This document shows, one piece after another, positions 15,693-25,961 of a stretch of 64,000 nucleotides of DNA; position 1 is the first letter of the stretch; each line of letters starts with the position of its first letter. Below the pieces are notes generated by a model that saw nothing but the letters and a program-made list of their open reading frames with translations, did not search any database and was not told where the DNA came from. The stretch covers positions 124,001 to 188,000 of the forward strand of contig NZ_JAHHZO010000005.1 of NCBI RefSeq assembly GCF_018760785.1, read 5' to 3'. This DNA is from Rhizobium sp. CSW-27 (lineage in GTDB: Bacteria > Pseudomonadota > Alphaproteobacteria > Rhizobiales > Rhizobiaceae). The translations under genes and the position numbers were made by a program.

Positions 15693-16211
15693 ATGACAGA
15701 GACCGTTTCCTCCGAGCCCAAGACTGCGCAAGACCTGTTCCGCTTCCTCGATGGCCTCGGCATCCGTCACACCACGAAGAATCACCCGCCGGTGTTCACC
15801 GTGGCGGAATCGGAAAGCCTGCGCGACGAGATTCCGGGCGGCCACACCAAGAACCTCTTCGTCAAGGACAAGAAGGACCGCTTCTTCGTGTTGACGGTGG
15901 AGGAGCGGGCGAGCGTCGACCTGAAGAGCGTGCACAAGGTGATCGGTGCCTCCAGCCGCGTCTCCTTCGGCAGTCCGGAGAAGATGCTGGAGTATCTGGG
16001 CGTGATTCCGGGTTCCGTCACCGTGTTCGGCGCTCTGAACGACACCGGCAACAACGTCACCTTCGTGCTGGACGAGGACCTGATGGCCCACGAGATCATC
16101 AACGGCCATCCGCTTTCCAACGACGCCACCACCTCGATCGGCCGCGACGATCTGCTTCGCTTTCTCACGGCGACCGGACACGAGCCGCTTGTCTTGAAAG
16201 TCACGGGCTGA
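15693..16211 (+). CDS. Prolyl-tRNA editing protein (YbaK/ProX family, ProXp-ala type)
   Basis: A 172-aa stand-alone YbaK/INS-like editing domain. In alphaproteobacteria, whose ProRS lacks the inserted editing domain, proteins of this type (ProXp-ala/PrdX) hydrolyse Ala-tRNA(Pro) in trans. Family features include HTTKNHPPVFTVAES near the N-terminus, GGHTKNLFVKDKK (holding the conserved substrate-binding Lys), and GNNVTFVLDEDL and GHPLSNDATTSI in the C-terminal half. The ATG at 15693 (MTETVSSEPK) is preferred to a GTG at 15672. Its promoter lies just upstream; the CnoX-like gene follows 57 bases downstream. Confidence 0.88.
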   Translation: MTETVSSEPKTAQDLFRFLDGLGIRHTTKNHPPVFTVAESESLRDEIPGGHTKNLFVKDKKDRFFVLTVEERASVDLKSVHKVIGASSRVSFGSPEKMLEYLGVIPGSVTVFGALNDTGNNVTFVLDEDLMAHEIINGHPLSNDATTSIGRDDLLRFLTATGHEPLVLKVTG

Positions 16212-16268
16212 CATACGATCTTTGCGAGCAGACGTCACAGACAGAAGAAGCATCCCCGGGAGACATCC

Positions 16269-17252
16269 ATGAGCAGCGGCAGCAACAATCCCTATGGCGG
16301 TTCCTACGGTGGCCAGATGACCGGCCGGATGAGCTTCGGTTCGGCCTCGCCCGGTGCCGCTGCACCGGCGCCCGGCGCCCACGTCAAGGATACGACGACC
16401 GCCGCCTTCACCAAGGATGTTCTGGAGGAATCGCGCCGCCAGCCGGTTCTGGTGGATTTCTGGGCGCCCTGGTGCGGCCCCTGCAAGCAGTTGGCCCCTG
16501 CGCTTGAAAAGGTGGTCAGCGAGGGCAATGGCCGTGTCAAGCTGGTGAAGCTCAACATCGATGACCATCCGTCCATTCCCGGCCAGCTCGGCATCCAGTC
16601 CATTCCCGCCGTCATCGCCTTCGTCAATGGCCGCCCGGTGGACGGCTTCATGGGCGCCGTGCCGGAAAGCCAGATTCGCCAGTTCATCGACAAGGTGGCC
16701 GGTCCGGCCGGTGCCGACCAGGCCGCCGAGATCGAGGCGGCGCTGGAGGAGGCCCGCATGCTGCTCGACAGCGGTGACCTTGACGGTGCTGCCCAGCTGT
16801 TTGCCGCGGTCATGCAGGCCGATCCCGAAAATGCCAAGGCCGTTGCCGGCATGATGGACTGCCTGATCGCGCTTGGCGAGCTGGCGCGTGCTCGCCAGAT
16901 GCTGGAATCGCTGCCCGGGGAGATCGCTTCCCAGCCGCCGGTGCAGACCGTGGTGCTGAAGCTGCAGCAGATCGAGGAAGCCCGCAAGCTTGGCGACCCC
17001 GTGGCGCTGGAACACGAACTCGCGCTGCATCCGGATCATCACGAGGCACGCATGAAGCTCGCCAAGATCCTCAATGTCGAGGGCCGGCGCGAGGAAGCGG
17101 CCGAGCATCTGCTGCTGATCATGAAGACCGATCGCAGCTTCGATGACGACGGCGCGCGTCGCCAGCTTCTGCAGTTCTTCGAGGCCTGGGGACCGAAGGA
17201 CCCGGCCACCATCTCGGCGCGCCGTCGCCTGTCGTCCATCCTGTTTTCCTGA
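16269..17252 (+). CDS. cnoX: Thioredoxin-TPR protein, CnoX/YbbN-like
   Basis: A 327-aa cytoplasmic protein: a disordered Gly/Ser/Ala-rich N-terminus (~50 residues), a thioredoxin domain with the canonical WAPWCGPCKQL active site at about residues 66-76, and a C-terminal helical TPR-like domain (~150-327). CnoX proteins are redox-regulated holdases that work with GroEL. Most E. coli-type CnoX proteins carry a changed active site, whereas the alphaproteobacterial group keeps WCGPC and is expected to have thiol-disulfide activity. It stands between the tRNA-editing and Lon-domain genes in a protein-quality-control neighbourhood. Confidence 0.88.
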   Translation: MSSGSNNPYGGSYGGQMTGRMSFGSASPGAAAPAPGAHVKDTTTAAFTKDVLEESRRQPVLVDFWAPWCGPCKQLAPALEKVVSEGNGRVKLVKLNIDDHPSIPGQLGIQSIPAVIAFVNGRPVDGFMGAVPESQIRQFIDKVAGPAGADQAAEIEAALEEARMLLDSGDLDGAAQLFAAVMQADPENAKAVAGMMDCLIALGELARARQMLESLPGEIASQPPVQTVVLKLQQIEEARKLGDPVALEHELALHPDHHEARMKLAKILNVEGRREEAAEHLLLIMKTDRSFDDDGARRQLLQFFEAWGPKDPATISARRRLSSILFS

Positions 17253-17348
17253 TCGGGGCCGGCGCCGTCCCGCAAGACTTGTGAAACGGAATGCCGGCAC
17301 CACATATAGGATGCCCCGTTCCGGTGCGCCTTGAGGTGGAGGATGCCC

Positions 17349-18017
17349 ATGCATGTCGGCAATGCAAGATATGTGAAGCGCGAGGATCTGCCGGAGACCG
17401 TGCCGGTCTTTCCGCTGAGCGGTGCCCTGCTTCTGCCGAACGGCCAGCTGCCGCTCAACATCTTCGAGCCGCGCTACCTTGCGATGTTCGATGCCGCGCT
17501 CTCCGGCAACCGGCTGATCGGCATGATCCAGCCGGCGCTCGGCGAAAGCGGCGAGGGCAGCCGTCCGGCGCTCAGCCCCGTCGGCTGCATCGGCCGCATC
17601 ACCTCCTTTGCCGAGACCGGCGATGGTCGCTACATCGTCTCGCTGAGCGGCGTGTGCCGCTTCCGGGTGATGGAGGAAGTGGGCGAGGGGCATCCGTTCC
17701 GCACCGTGCGCTTCATGCCCTTCCTGTCGGATCTTTCCGGGGAAGAGGACGAATCCGCGGTCGATCGGCAGCAGTTGCTGCGCGTCTTCCGCGCCTATCT
17801 CGATGCCAACAAGCTGGAGGCGGACTGGGAGGCAGTGGAACGCGCCGGAAACCGCACGCTCGTCAATTCACTGTCGATGATGTCGCCCTTCGGTCCGGCC
17901 GAAAAGCAGGCGCTGCTGGAGGCGCCCGACCTGAAGACCCGCGCCGAAACCCTGATCGCCATCACCGAGATCGATCTGGCCCGCGGTTTCGGGGATTCCG
18001 ACACCATTCTTCAGTAG
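17349..18017 (+). CDS. Lon protease substrate-binding (LON-SB) domain protein
   Basis: A 222-aa protein consisting only of the N-terminal substrate-binding domain of Lon (COG2802), with no ATPase or protease part. The hallmark [20 protein letters not shown] and [18 protein letters not shown] runs are at residues ~15-60. Function is not established; it may present substrates or bind proteins. ATG 17349 is favoured over 17343 because GAGGTGGAGG ends 6 bases before it. It probably forms an operon with the Trm112-like gene that starts 17 bases downstream. Confidence 0.85.
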   Translation: MHVGNARYVKREDLPETVPVFPLSGALLLPNGQLPLNIFEPRYLAMFDAALSGNRLIGMIQPALGESGEGSRPALSPVGCIGRITSFAETGDGRYIVSLSGVCRFRVMEEVGEGHPFRTVRFMPFLSDLSGEEDESAVDRQQLLRVFRAYLDANKLEADWEAVERAGNRTLVNSLSMMSPFGPAEKQALLEAPDLKTRAETLIAITEIDLARGFGDSDTILQ

Positions 18018-18034
18018 GAAACGGTCAGTCCCGC

Positions 18035-18223
18035 ATGGATGAAAAACTTTCCAAGGTCGATCCGAAGCTGCTGGACCTGCTGGTCTGCCCGCTCGGCAAG
18101 GGTCGCCTCGTGTTCAATCGCCAGACCAACGAGCTGATTTCGGAAGGCGCGCGTCTGGCTTATCCGATCCGCGACGGCATTCCGATCATGCTGGTTTCCG
18201 AGGCCCGGCGGATCGAGGATTGA
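18035..18223 (+). CDS. Trm112 family protein
   Basis: A 62-aa protein: [19 protein letters not shown], then a short beta-hairpin region and the conserved [20 protein letters not shown]. Trm112/YcaR-type proteins are small zinc-ribbon-derived partners that activate methyltransferases in eukaryotes and archaea; bacterial members usually keep only part of the zinc site. Here a single Cys (CPL) remains, so it may not bind zinc. It is read with the LON-SB gene, from which it is separated by 17 bases. Confidence 0.85.
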   Translation: MDEKLSKVDPKLLDLLVCPLGKGRLVFNRQTNELISEGARLAYPIRDGIPIMLVSEARRIED

Positions 18224-18264
18224 ACCGGCGGCGGGGCCGGATGCGGCCCCGCGCGGCCTTTGCG

Positions 18265-19479
18265 TCAGATCGCCTGTCCCGCCAGCAGACGCGGCGCATC
18301 CTTCGCCTTGGTGCCGGCGGCTTCCCCGATGAAATAGGATTTGAGCTTCGGCAGGCGCTCGACTACGCCCAGCCCGAAATCGCGCGCGATGCGCAGCGGG
18401 CCGATATCGTTGGAAAACAGCCGGTTCAGCACGTCGGTCGTCACACCCATGCGGAAGGTATCGAAGCGCCGCCAGGTCTGGTAGCGATCGAGAACCGTCA
18501 GCGCGCCGATGTCGAGCCCGAGGCGATCGGCCTCGACCACCGTTTCGGCAAGCGCCGCCACATCCTTGAAGCCGAGGTTGAGACCCTGGCCGGAAATCGG
18601 ATGGATGCCATGCGCTGCATCGCCCGCCAGGGCCAGGCGCGGGGCGACGAAGGCGCGCGACAGCGTCAGCCCGAGCGGAAACGCCTTGCGGCTGCCGACC
18701 ACGCGCAGCGCGCCGAGCTTATGGCCGAAGCGGCGCTGCAGTTCCTCCTCGAAGATCAGGTCGTCGGCGGCGACCAGCCTGTCGGCATCCTCGCTGCGCT
18801 CCGTCCAGACCAGCGAGGAGCGGTTGCCGGTCATCGGCAGGATGGCGAAGGGGCCGGGCGGCAGGAAATGCTCTTCCGCACAGCCCTCGTGCGGCCGTTC
18901 ATGCTCGACGGTGGTGACGATGCCGGACTGGCCGTAGTTCCACCGCACGGTCTTGATGCCCGCCATGTCGCGCAGCTTGGAGCGTACGCCATCGCAGGCA
19001 ACGACAAGGCGGCTTTCCAGCACCTCGCCGCTCGAAAGTGTCAGGCTTGCTGCATTGGGGCCGGCGGCAAAGCCGGTGGCCGATACGCCGTGGCGAATCG
19101 CGATGCCCAGTTCGCCGCAGGCCCGGCGCAGCGCCCGCACCATGGCCACATTCGGCACCATGTGCGCGAACGGACGACCTTCCTCCACCTCTCCGTCAAA
19201 GGTCAGGAAGACCGGGCGGACCGGATCGGCGGTGCGCGAATCCGTGACGATCATGCGATTGATCGGCTGTGAATCGACGACGATTTCGTCCCAAAGACCC
19301 ATCACCTCCAGCATGCGCGAGGCGGCCGCAATGATGGCGGAGGCGCGCTCGTCCTTCTCCCAGACATGGTCGGGCGCGGCCTCGACCACCGCGACGGACA
19401 GGTGCGGGGCTGCCTGTTTGGTCGCCACTGCGACGGAAAGGCCGACATATCCGCCGCCCACGATCAGCATATCCAGCAT
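18265..19479 (-). CDS. UbiH/UbiF/COQ6-type FAD monooxygenase (ubiquinone ring hydroxylase)
   Basis: A 404-aa flavoprotein hydroxylase. The N-terminus has the dinucleotide fold MLDMLIVGGGYVGLSVAV, the middle the DGVRSKLRD motif, and the C-terminal half GDAAHGIHPISGQGLNLGFKD for FAD ribityl binding. Enzymes of this class hydroxylate the ubiquinone ring; alphaproteobacteria often use broad-specificity members (UbiL/UbiM), so the position hydroxylated is not certain. ATG 19479 is used rather than an upstream in-frame start at 19509. It is divergent from the thioesterase II gene, with an 85-base shared control region. Confidence 0.85.
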   Translation of the reverse strand: MLDMLIVGGGYVGLSVAVATKQAAPHLSVAVVEAAPDHVWEKDERASAIIAAASRMLEVMGLWDEIVVDSQPINRMIVTDSRTADPVRPVFLTFDGEVEEGRPFAHMVPNVAMVRALRRACGELGIAIRHGVSATGFAAGPNAASLTLSSGEVLESRLVVACDGVRSKLRDMAGIKTVRWNYGQSGIVTTVEHERPHEGCAEEHFLPPGPFAILPMTGNRSSLVWTERSEDADRLVAADDLIFEEELQRRFGHKLGALRVVGSRKAFPLGLTLSRAFVAPRLALAGDAAHGIHPISGQGLNLGFKDVAALAETVVEADRLGLDIGALTVLDRYQTWRRFDTFRMGVTTDVLNRLFSNDIGPLRIARDFGLGVVERLPKLKSYFIGEAAGTKAKDAPRLLAGQAI

Positions 19480-19564
19480 CGCTTTCTCCTGCCGTACTTG
19501 AGATTGCACTGCCCGACATATAGATCATCGGTCGAGTGCTTCCTACCGTCGGAGACCGTGAAAA

Positions 19565-20449
19565 ATGCCGCAGCCCGCCGCCACCCTGTCGCCGATGGAC
19601 GAACTGATCGATACGCTGGATCTGGAAAGGCTGGAGGAAAACCTGTTCCGGGGCCTCAGCCCGCAGGTCGGCTGGCAGCGGGTGTTCGGCGGCCAGGTGA
19701 TCGCGCAGGCGCTGATGGCGGCGCAACGCACCACTCCGGACGACCGTTTCGTGCACTCCCTGCACGCCTATTTCCTGCTGCCCGGCGATCCGAAGGTGCC
19801 GATCGTCTACCAGGTCGAGCGCCTTCGCGACGGATCGAGCTTCACGACGCGGCGGGTGACCGGCATCCAGCACGGCCGGGCGATTTTCGCCATGTCGGTT
19901 TCCGCCCAGATCGAGGAGCCGGGCTACGACCATCAGACGGACATGCCGGCGGTGAAGAAGCCCGAGGAGCTTATGTCGGAAGAGGACTTCCAGAAGGTAT
20001 TCCTGGCCCAGGCGCCCGACATGGTGAAGCGCTACTGGGGGCGCAAGCGCCCGGTGGAGATCCGGCCGGTCTCGCTTGTCCACTACATTTCCGACGAGAA
20101 GCTGAAGCCGGAGCAGCACATGTGGGTGCGTGCCACCGGAGCGGTGCCGGACGACCGGCATTACCAGGCGGCCGTTCTTGCCTATCTGTCAGACATGACG
20201 CTGCTGGACACCTCGCTTTATGCCCACGGGACGACCATCTTCCATCCCGCCATCCAGGCCGCCAGCATCGATCATGCCATGTGGTTCCATCGTCCGACGC
20301 GGCTTGACGACTGGCTGCTCTATTCGCAGGACAGTCCCAGCACGTCCGGGGCGCGCGGCATGACGCGCGGCGCCCTGTATGATCGCTCCGGCGCGCTGGT
20401 GGCCTCCGTTGCGCAGGAGGGACTGATTCGCAAACGGGCAAGTGATTAA
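19565..20449 (+). CDS. tesB: Acyl-CoA thioesterase II
   Basis: A 294-aa double hot-dog thioesterase hydrolysing medium- to long-chain acyl-CoA. Recognisable runs are NLFRGLSPQVGWQRVFGGQV near the N-terminus, the first hot-dog domain with HSLHAYFLLPGDP, and in the second domain LAYLSDMTLLDTSL and DHAMWFHRP, the region of the Asp/Thr/Gln catalytic network. Length is normal for TesB. The gene ends shortly before the large palindrome that precedes glnK (20480-20506), which could serve as its terminator. Confidence 0.93.
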   Translation: MPQPAATLSPMDELIDTLDLERLEENLFRGLSPQVGWQRVFGGQVIAQALMAAQRTTPDDRFVHSLHAYFLLPGDPKVPIVYQVERLRDGSSFTTRRVTGIQHGRAIFAMSVSAQIEEPGYDHQTDMPAVKKPEELMSEEDFQKVFLAQAPDMVKRYWGRKRPVEIRPVSLVHYISDEKLKPEQHMWVRATGAVPDDRHYQAAVLAYLSDMTLLDTSLYAHGTTIFHPAIQAASIDHAMWFHRPTRLDDWLLYSQDSPSTSGARGMTRGALYDRSGALVASVAQEGLIRKRASD

Positions 20450-20479
20450 ATGATGCGCAAATTTCCAATTTTGCCCACA

Positions 20480-20506
20480 AATTGAGCGCCTATTTGGCGC
20501 TCAATT
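20480..20506. promoter_or_regulatory. Perfect 11-bp palindrome upstream of glnK (NtrC site and/or tesB terminator)
   Basis: Arms 20480-20490 and 20496-20506 are perfectly complementary around TATTT. The inner part, GCGCC-N5-GGCGC, has the spacing of the NtrC enhancer consensus GCACC-N5-GGTGC, and the centre would lie about 105 bases before the glnK transcription start. It is followed by TGCATTTTT, so it could also terminate tesB. Confidence 0.5.
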
Positions 20507-20556
20507 GCATTTTTACATGTGGTATTCCTGATAGCCTTTATGATTCAATAACTTAA

Positions 20557-21012
<456 letters not shown>

Positions 21013-21040
21013 GAACGGCTGATCAGGGGAGTTTCTCGCA

Positions 21041-22396
21041 ATGTCATTTTCCAAGTACTCGTCCATGTATGGACGTCTGGCGGCCGCCTCGGCAGCCCTC
21101 CTGGCGCCGGCCATCGCCTTTGCCCAGGATGCAGCGCCGGCCGTCGCTGAGGCCGCGCCGACGCCCGACAAGGGTGACACCACCTTCATGTTCATCAGCA
21201 CCATTCTCGTGCTGTTCATGGCCGTTCCCGGTCTCGGCCTGTTCTATGGCGGCCTCGTGCGCGCCAAGAACATGCTCTCCGTGCTGATGCAGTGCACGGT
21301 CATCGCCTGCTCGGTGATGATCATCTGGGTACTGTACGGTTATTCCTTCGCCTTCGGCGGCGCGGAAAACCCGTTCTTCGGCGGCACGGCCAAGATGTTC
21401 CTCTCCGGCGTTTCGACTGCGACGACCGCGGCCACCTTCACCAAGGGCGTCGTCATTCCGGAATTCATCTTCGTGCTGTTCCAGATGACGTTTGCCGCCA
21501 TCACGCCGGCTCTCATCATCGGCGCCTTCGCCGAGCGCATCAAGTTCTCGGCCTCCATCCTGTTCTGCATCCTGTGGGTCACCTTCGTCTACTTCCCGGT
21601 CGCCCACATGGTCTGGGACGCCAATGGCTACCTGTTCGGCCTCGGCGCGCTTGACTTTGCCGGCGGTACGGTCGTTCACATCAATGCCGGTGTCGCCGGC
21701 CTGATCGGCGCCCTGATGGTCGGCAAGCGCACGGGCTATGGCAAGGACATGATGGCCCCGCATTCCATGACGCTCACCTATGTCGGTGCCGCCATGCTGT
21801 GGTTCGGCTGGTTCGGCTTCAATGCAGGCTCCAACCTCGAAGCCTCCGGTGGCGCCATGCTGGCAACCGTCAACACCTTTGTTGCCACCGCCGCCGCCAC
21901 CCTTTCCTGGTGCGTTGTCGAAGCGCTGACCCGCGGCAAGTCCTCGATGCTGGGCGCAGCATCCGGCATGATCGCCGGCCTCGTCGCCGTCACCCCGGCT
22001 GCCGGTATCGTCGGCCCGATGGGCGCCATCGTGATGGGCATCATCGTGTCGCCGCTCTGCTACTTCTTCGTCTCCGTGGTGAAGAACAAGTTCGGCTATG
22101 ACGATACCGCCGACGTCTTCGGCGTGCATGGCATCGGCGGCATGTTCGGTGCGATTGCCACCGGCATCTTCGCCTCTGCTTCGCTCGGTGGTGTCGGCTA
22201 TGTCGGCGAACAGACGATGGCAGGCCAGGTCATGGTCCAGATCCAGGCCGTGGTGATCACCATCCTGTGGACCGGTATCGGCTCCGCCATCCTCTACAAG
22301 GTCGTCGACATCATCGTCGGCCTGCGTGTGCCGGTCGAAGCCGAGCGCGAAGGCCTCGACCTCGCCTCCCACGGCGAAGCGGCCTATCACTCCTGA
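21041..22396 (+). CDS. amtB: Ammonium transporter AmtB
   Basis: A 451-aa inner-membrane protein with a cleavable-looking signal peptide (to AFA-QDAAP at ~28-29) and eleven further transmembrane segments. The conserved pore histidine pair is visible in GGTVVHINAGVAGL and DVFGVHGIGGMFG; GLFYGGLVRAKNML is the other family hallmark. It conducts ammonium into the cytoplasm and is gated by GlnK. It follows glnK by 28 bases and ends before a strong terminator at 22451-22476. Confidence 0.97.
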   Translation: MSFSKYSSMYGRLAAASAALLAPAIAFAQDAAPAVAEAAPTPDKGDTTFMFISTILVLFMAVPGLGLFYGGLVRAKNMLSVLMQCTVIACSVMIIWVLYGYSFAFGGAENPFFGGTAKMFLSGVSTATTAATFTKGVVIPEFIFVLFQMTFAAITPALIIGAFAERIKFSASILFCILWVTFVYFPVAHMVWDANGYLFGLGALDFAGGTVVHINAGVAGLIGALMVGKRTGYGKDMMAPHSMTLTYVGAAMLWFGWFGFNAGSNLEASGGAMLATVNTFVATAAATLSWCVVEALTRGKSSMLGAASGMIAGLVAVTPAAGIVGPMGAIVMGIIVSPLCYFFVSVVKNKFGYDDTADVFGVHGIGGMFGAIATGIFASASLGGVGYVGEQTMAGQVMVQIQAVVITILWTGIGSAILYKVVDIIVGLRVPVEAEREGLDLASHGEAAYHS

Positions 22397-22450
22397 GCCG
22401 GAAGGCGTCCCTTGCGGACGCCTGACGTGCCTCTTCCACTCTTTCATCAA

Positions 22451-22476
22451 TGGCCCGGGAAACCGGGCCATTTTTT
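22451..22476 (+). terminator. Terminator of glnK-amtB
   Basis: TGGCCCGG (22451-22458), GAAA tetraloop and CCGGGCCA (22463-22470) followed by six T residues: a textbook intrinsic terminator. Confidence 0.92.
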
Positions 22477-22624
22477 GGTTAATTATTGGTAACCTCCGGC
22501 AATCCTTTATTTGCAGAAGTCATAATAAAAACCGCAATTTAAATTTGATTTGAAAGTTATTATTATTGGGTGTATCCCCTTTCCGGGAGGGAGTATTTAA
22601 AACTACTTTCTGACCGGAGATTGT

Positions 22625-22999
22625 ATGGTGGCGAAGACAATTCAACTGATGCATTCCCGGAGCGGCCTGCCGCGAACCGGCTATTATGGCTTCAGCTGGA
22701 CTTCGCTCATGTTCTGTGGTGTCCCGGCTATTCTGCGCGGCGATACGGTCATGGGCGTCGGTATCTGTGTTCTCGGAGGTCTGGCGGCCGTTGCGGCAGC
22801 ACTGCTGGGTCTCGGCCTTGCCGGTCTCGTGATCGGCTGGTTCGGGGTCGGTGCCTTCTGGGGAAATCTCTACAACAGGATATACACCAGGCGGCTGATC
22901 GAGCGCGGCTATCGCTTCGCCGATTCAGATCAGCGCAATGCGGAAGCGCAGCGCGCCTTCGGCCTCAGCGACGCGCCGGCCGCATCCCGCACCGGCTAA
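22625..22999 (+). CDS. HrgC-like small membrane protein
   Basis: A 124-aa protein with two to three hydrophobic segments (GVGICVLGGLAAVAAALLGLGL, LVIGWFGVGAFWGNLYN). The pattern of a short N-terminal Gly-Tyr-x-Gly-Phe-Ser-Trp-Thr (GYYGFSWTSLMFCGVPAILRGD), then a paired membrane hairpin and a C-terminal YTRRLIERGYRF, is that of HrgC/DUF2628-like proteins, which I recognise only by this pattern; function is unknown. The region before it is AT-rich and includes GGGAGGGAGTATTTAAAACT. It stands alone between the amtB terminator and ftsK. Confidence 0.65.
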   Translation: MVAKTIQLMHSRSGLPRTGYYGFSWTSLMFCGVPAILRGDTVMGVGICVLGGLAAVAAALLGLGLAGLVIGWFGVGAFWGNLYNRIYTRRLIERGYRFADSDQRNAEAQRAFGLSDAPAASRTG

Positions 23000-23171
23000 G
23001 CCCTGCCGTCTGCTGGGCGCGCTGAAGACCCGGCTCCTCTCTCCCGGACGGATGTGGTTAAAGCGACGTTAACCAACCTTGCATAATCTGACGTGAAGGC
23101 GGGCTGCAGGCGGACGGGCGAGAATGCCTGTGCGGTGGTCCGCAAAACCGAAACGTTCAGGCTGATCGAAC

Positions 23172-25832
23172 ATGGGCAGAAGCACTCCGGCCACGATGGC
23201 GTCGAATTCCACTCGCCATGCGCTGGTGTCTTTCATCACGCGCCAGTTGCTGGCATTGTGCGGCTTCGCCCTTTTCTTCGCGCTTGCCCTTGCCGTTGCC
23301 GCGCTCGCCAGCTGGAATGTGGCGGACCCGTCGCTCTCCTATGCCACGAGCAATCCGCCGACCAATCTGATCGGCTATCCCGGAGCGGTCTTTGCCGATC
23401 TGATGATGCAGTTCCTCGGGCTTGCCAGCGTTCTGGCTCTGCTGCCGGTGCTGGCCTGGTCGCTGGCGCTGATTGCAGGGCGCTCCTTCAACCGCATTCC
23501 CGCGCGGCTCGGCGGCTTCGGCCTCGGAACGGTTCTGGCGACGGCAGCGCTCGGCTGCTTTCCGGTGCCGTTGACCTGGCCGATCCCCAACGGCATCGGC
23601 GGTGTCATCGGCGACATGATCCTGCGCTTTCCCGCGCTGTTCATCGGTGCCTATCCGACCGGCACGGTTGCAGCAGTTCTGGGCACGCTGTTTGCGGTGC
23701 CTGCCGTCGGCTTCCTGCTGTTTGCGGCCGGCCTGATCGGCCAGGACGTGGCTGAGGCCTTCGAGGATGAGGAGGACGCTCCCGTTGCAACGCGCCGCAG
23801 GCGCGAGGCCGAGGACGATGACGAGGATGATCGCGAGGGCTTTCTTTCGGGTCTTCTCGCCTTCGGCGCGCTTGCCCATTACTGGTACATCACGCAGGCG
23901 CGGCTGCGCCGCCTGCTGCGCATCGCCCCCGCTGCCCGGCATGCCGAGGTTTATGATGCCCCTTACGATTTCAACGAGGACGAATTCGGCAAGCTGAACG
24001 AGCCGGTGCGGGCCAAGGTTGGCGGCGGCCCCGGGCGGCTTGAGCCTTCGCTCGACAGCCCGATGTCGGACTTCATGGCGGCGCGGCGGCGCATTTCGCC
24101 GCCCTCGATGTCCCTGACGGACGATGACGACGACAATCCGCCCCGCCCGGCCGGCATTCTGCCGGACGAGGATGACGAGCCGCCTTTCGACGCGCCGCGC
24201 CCGCGCACCGGCAGTGTCCGCGCGTCTGGCCGGGTGGCTGCACCCGCCGCGCCGACCCGTCCGGGTGGCCGCGTGATGCGGGAGGCACAGGGTTCGCTGC
24301 TCGATCCGGACGGATTTCAGCTGCCCTCCGTCCACCTGCTCTCCGAGCCGCGCAATGTCGTGCGCGATGCCACCCTTTCGGCCGATGCCCTGGAGCAGAA
24401 TGCCCGCATTCTCGAAGGCGTTCTCGAGGATTTCGGCGTGAAGGGCGAGATCATCCATGTGCGTCCCGGTCCGGTCGTCACGCTTTACGAACTGGAACCG
24501 GCGCCTGGCATCAAGTCGTCGCGCGTCATCGGCCTTGCCGACGATATCGCCCGCTCGATGAGTGCGATCGCCGCGCGCGTCGCGGTGGTGCCCGGCCGCA
24601 ACGCCATCGGCATCGAACTGCCGAACCAGAGCCGCGAGACCGTCTTCCTGCGCGAACTGATCGGCAGCGGCGATTTCGACGCCAGCAAGGCCAAGCTTGC
24701 CATGGCGCTTGGCAAGACCATCGGCGGCGAGCCGGTGATCGCCGACCTGGCCAAGATGCCCCACCTGCTGGTTGCCGGCACCACCGGTTCGGGCAAGTCG
24801 GTCGCCATCAACACCATGATCCTGTCACTGCTTTATCGCCTGACGCCGGAACAGTGCCGCCTGATCATGATCGATCCGAAAATGCTGGAACTCTCCGTCT
24901 ATGACGGCATTCCCCATCTCCTGTCCCCCGTCGTCACCGATCCCAAGAAGGCGGTGGTGGCGCTGAAATGGACCGTCCGCGAGATGGAGGAGCGCTACAA
25001 GAAGATGTCGAAGATCGGCGTGCGCAACATCGATGGCTTCAACAGCCGCGTCGAACAGGCCCTTGCCAGGGGCGAGGTGCTGACGCGCACCGTTCAGACC
25101 GGCTTCGACCGGCAGACGGGCGAGGCGATCTACGAGACGGAAGAATTCGACCTGAAGCCGATGCCCTATATCGTCGTGATCATCGACGAGATGGCCGATC
25201 TGATGATGGTCGCCGGCAAGGACATCGAGGGCGCCGTGCAGCGTCTGGCCCAGATGGCGCGTGCCGCCGGCATCCACGTGATCATGGCGACACAGCGCCC
25301 CTCGGTCGACGTCATCACCGGCACGATCAAGGCGAACTTCCCGACCCGCATTTCCTTCCAGGTGACCTCGAAGATCGACAGCCGCACCATTCTCGGCGAA
25401 CAGGGTGCCGAACAGCTGCTCGGCATGGGCGACATGCTCTACATGGCCGGCGGCGGGCGCATCCAGCGCGTGCACGGCCCCTTCGTCTCGGACAATGAGG
25501 TGGAAGACATCGTCTCCTATCTCAAGACGCAAGGCGCTCCGCAATATCTCGACGCCATCACCGCCGACGAGGACGACGACGAGGACGGTGGCGGTCCTGC
25601 CGGCACCGGAAACCTGTCGGACTCCGACGATCCCTATGATCAGGCGGTGGCGATCGTGCTGCGCGACGGCAAGGCCTCCACCTCCTATATCCAGCGCCGC
25701 CTCGGCATCGGCTATAACCGCGCCGCCTCGCTGATCGAACGCATGGAGCAGGAGGGCATCATCAGCCCGGCCAATCATGCGGGCAAGCGCGAGATCCTCG
25801 TCCCGACCGAATCCGACATCATCGAGCGCTGA
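23172..25832 (+). CDS. ftsK: DNA translocase FtsK
   Basis: An 886-aa division and chromosome-segregation protein. Four membrane segments lie in residues ~20-195, followed by a short acidic/Pro-rich linker (~200-390) with Arg/Asp repeats, then the RecA-like motor with Walker [15 protein letters not shown] (about residues 533-546), Walker [17 protein letters not shown] and the [13 protein letters not shown] motif. The C-terminal gamma winged-helix ([42 protein letters not shown] region) reads KOPS sequences and guides the motor to dif. The linker is shorter than in E. coli (1329 aa in total there). LolA follows. Confidence 0.96.
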   Translation: MGRSTPATMASNSTRHALVSFITRQLLALCGFALFFALALAVAALASWNVADPSLSYATSNPPTNLIGYPGAVFADLMMQFLGLASVLALLPVLAWSLALIAGRSFNRIPARLGGFGLGTVLATAALGCFPVPLTWPIPNGIGGVIGDMILRFPALFIGAYPTGTVAAVLGTLFAVPAVGFLLFAAGLIGQDVAEAFEDEEDAPVATRRRREAEDDDEDDREGFLSGLLAFGALAHYWYITQARLRRLLRIAPAARHAEVYDAPYDFNEDEFGKLNEPVRAKVGGGPGRLEPSLDSPMSDFMAARRRISPPSMSLTDDDDDNPPRPAGILPDEDDEPPFDAPRPRTGSVRASGRVAAPAAPTRPGGRVMREAQGSLLDPDGFQLPSVHLLSEPRNVVRDATLSADALEQNARILEGVLEDFGVKGEIIHVRPGPVVTLYELEPAPGIKSSRVIGLADDIARSMSAIAARVAVVPGRNAIGIELPNQSRETVFLRELIGSGDFDASKAKLAMALGKTIGGEPVIADLAKMPHLLVAGTTGSGKSVAINTMILSLLYRLTPEQCRLIMIDPKMLELSVYDGIPHLLSPVVTDPKKAVVALKWTVREMEERYKKMSKIGVRNIDGFNSRVEQALARGEVLTRTVQTGFDRQTGEAIYETEEFDLKPMPYIVVIIDEMADLMMVAGKDIEGAVQRLAQMARAAGIHVIMATQRPSVDVITGTIKANFPTRISFQVTSKIDSRTILGEQGAEQLLGMGDMLYMAGGGRIQRVHGPFVSDNEVEDIVSYLKTQGAPQYLDAITADEDDDEDGGGPAGTGNLSDSDDPYDQAVAIVLRDGKASTSYIQRRLGIGYNRAASLIERMEQEGIISPANHAGKREILVPTESDIIER

Positions 25833-25961
25833 GGCTGCCCTGGCTGTTGTCGCAGGCCCTGTCCCGGTGGCGCCTGCCGCGTCCCGCCTGTGCGCCGGCC
25901 TTGCCGCTCCCGTCACGAAGCCGCCGTCTTTCGACGCCATAAGACGCCTGAAGGAGATCCC

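Noticed and set aside
21044..22471. 475-aa frame opposite amtB
   Set aside because: Asp/His/Gly-rich shadow with no domain; AmtB on the plus strand is unmistakable.
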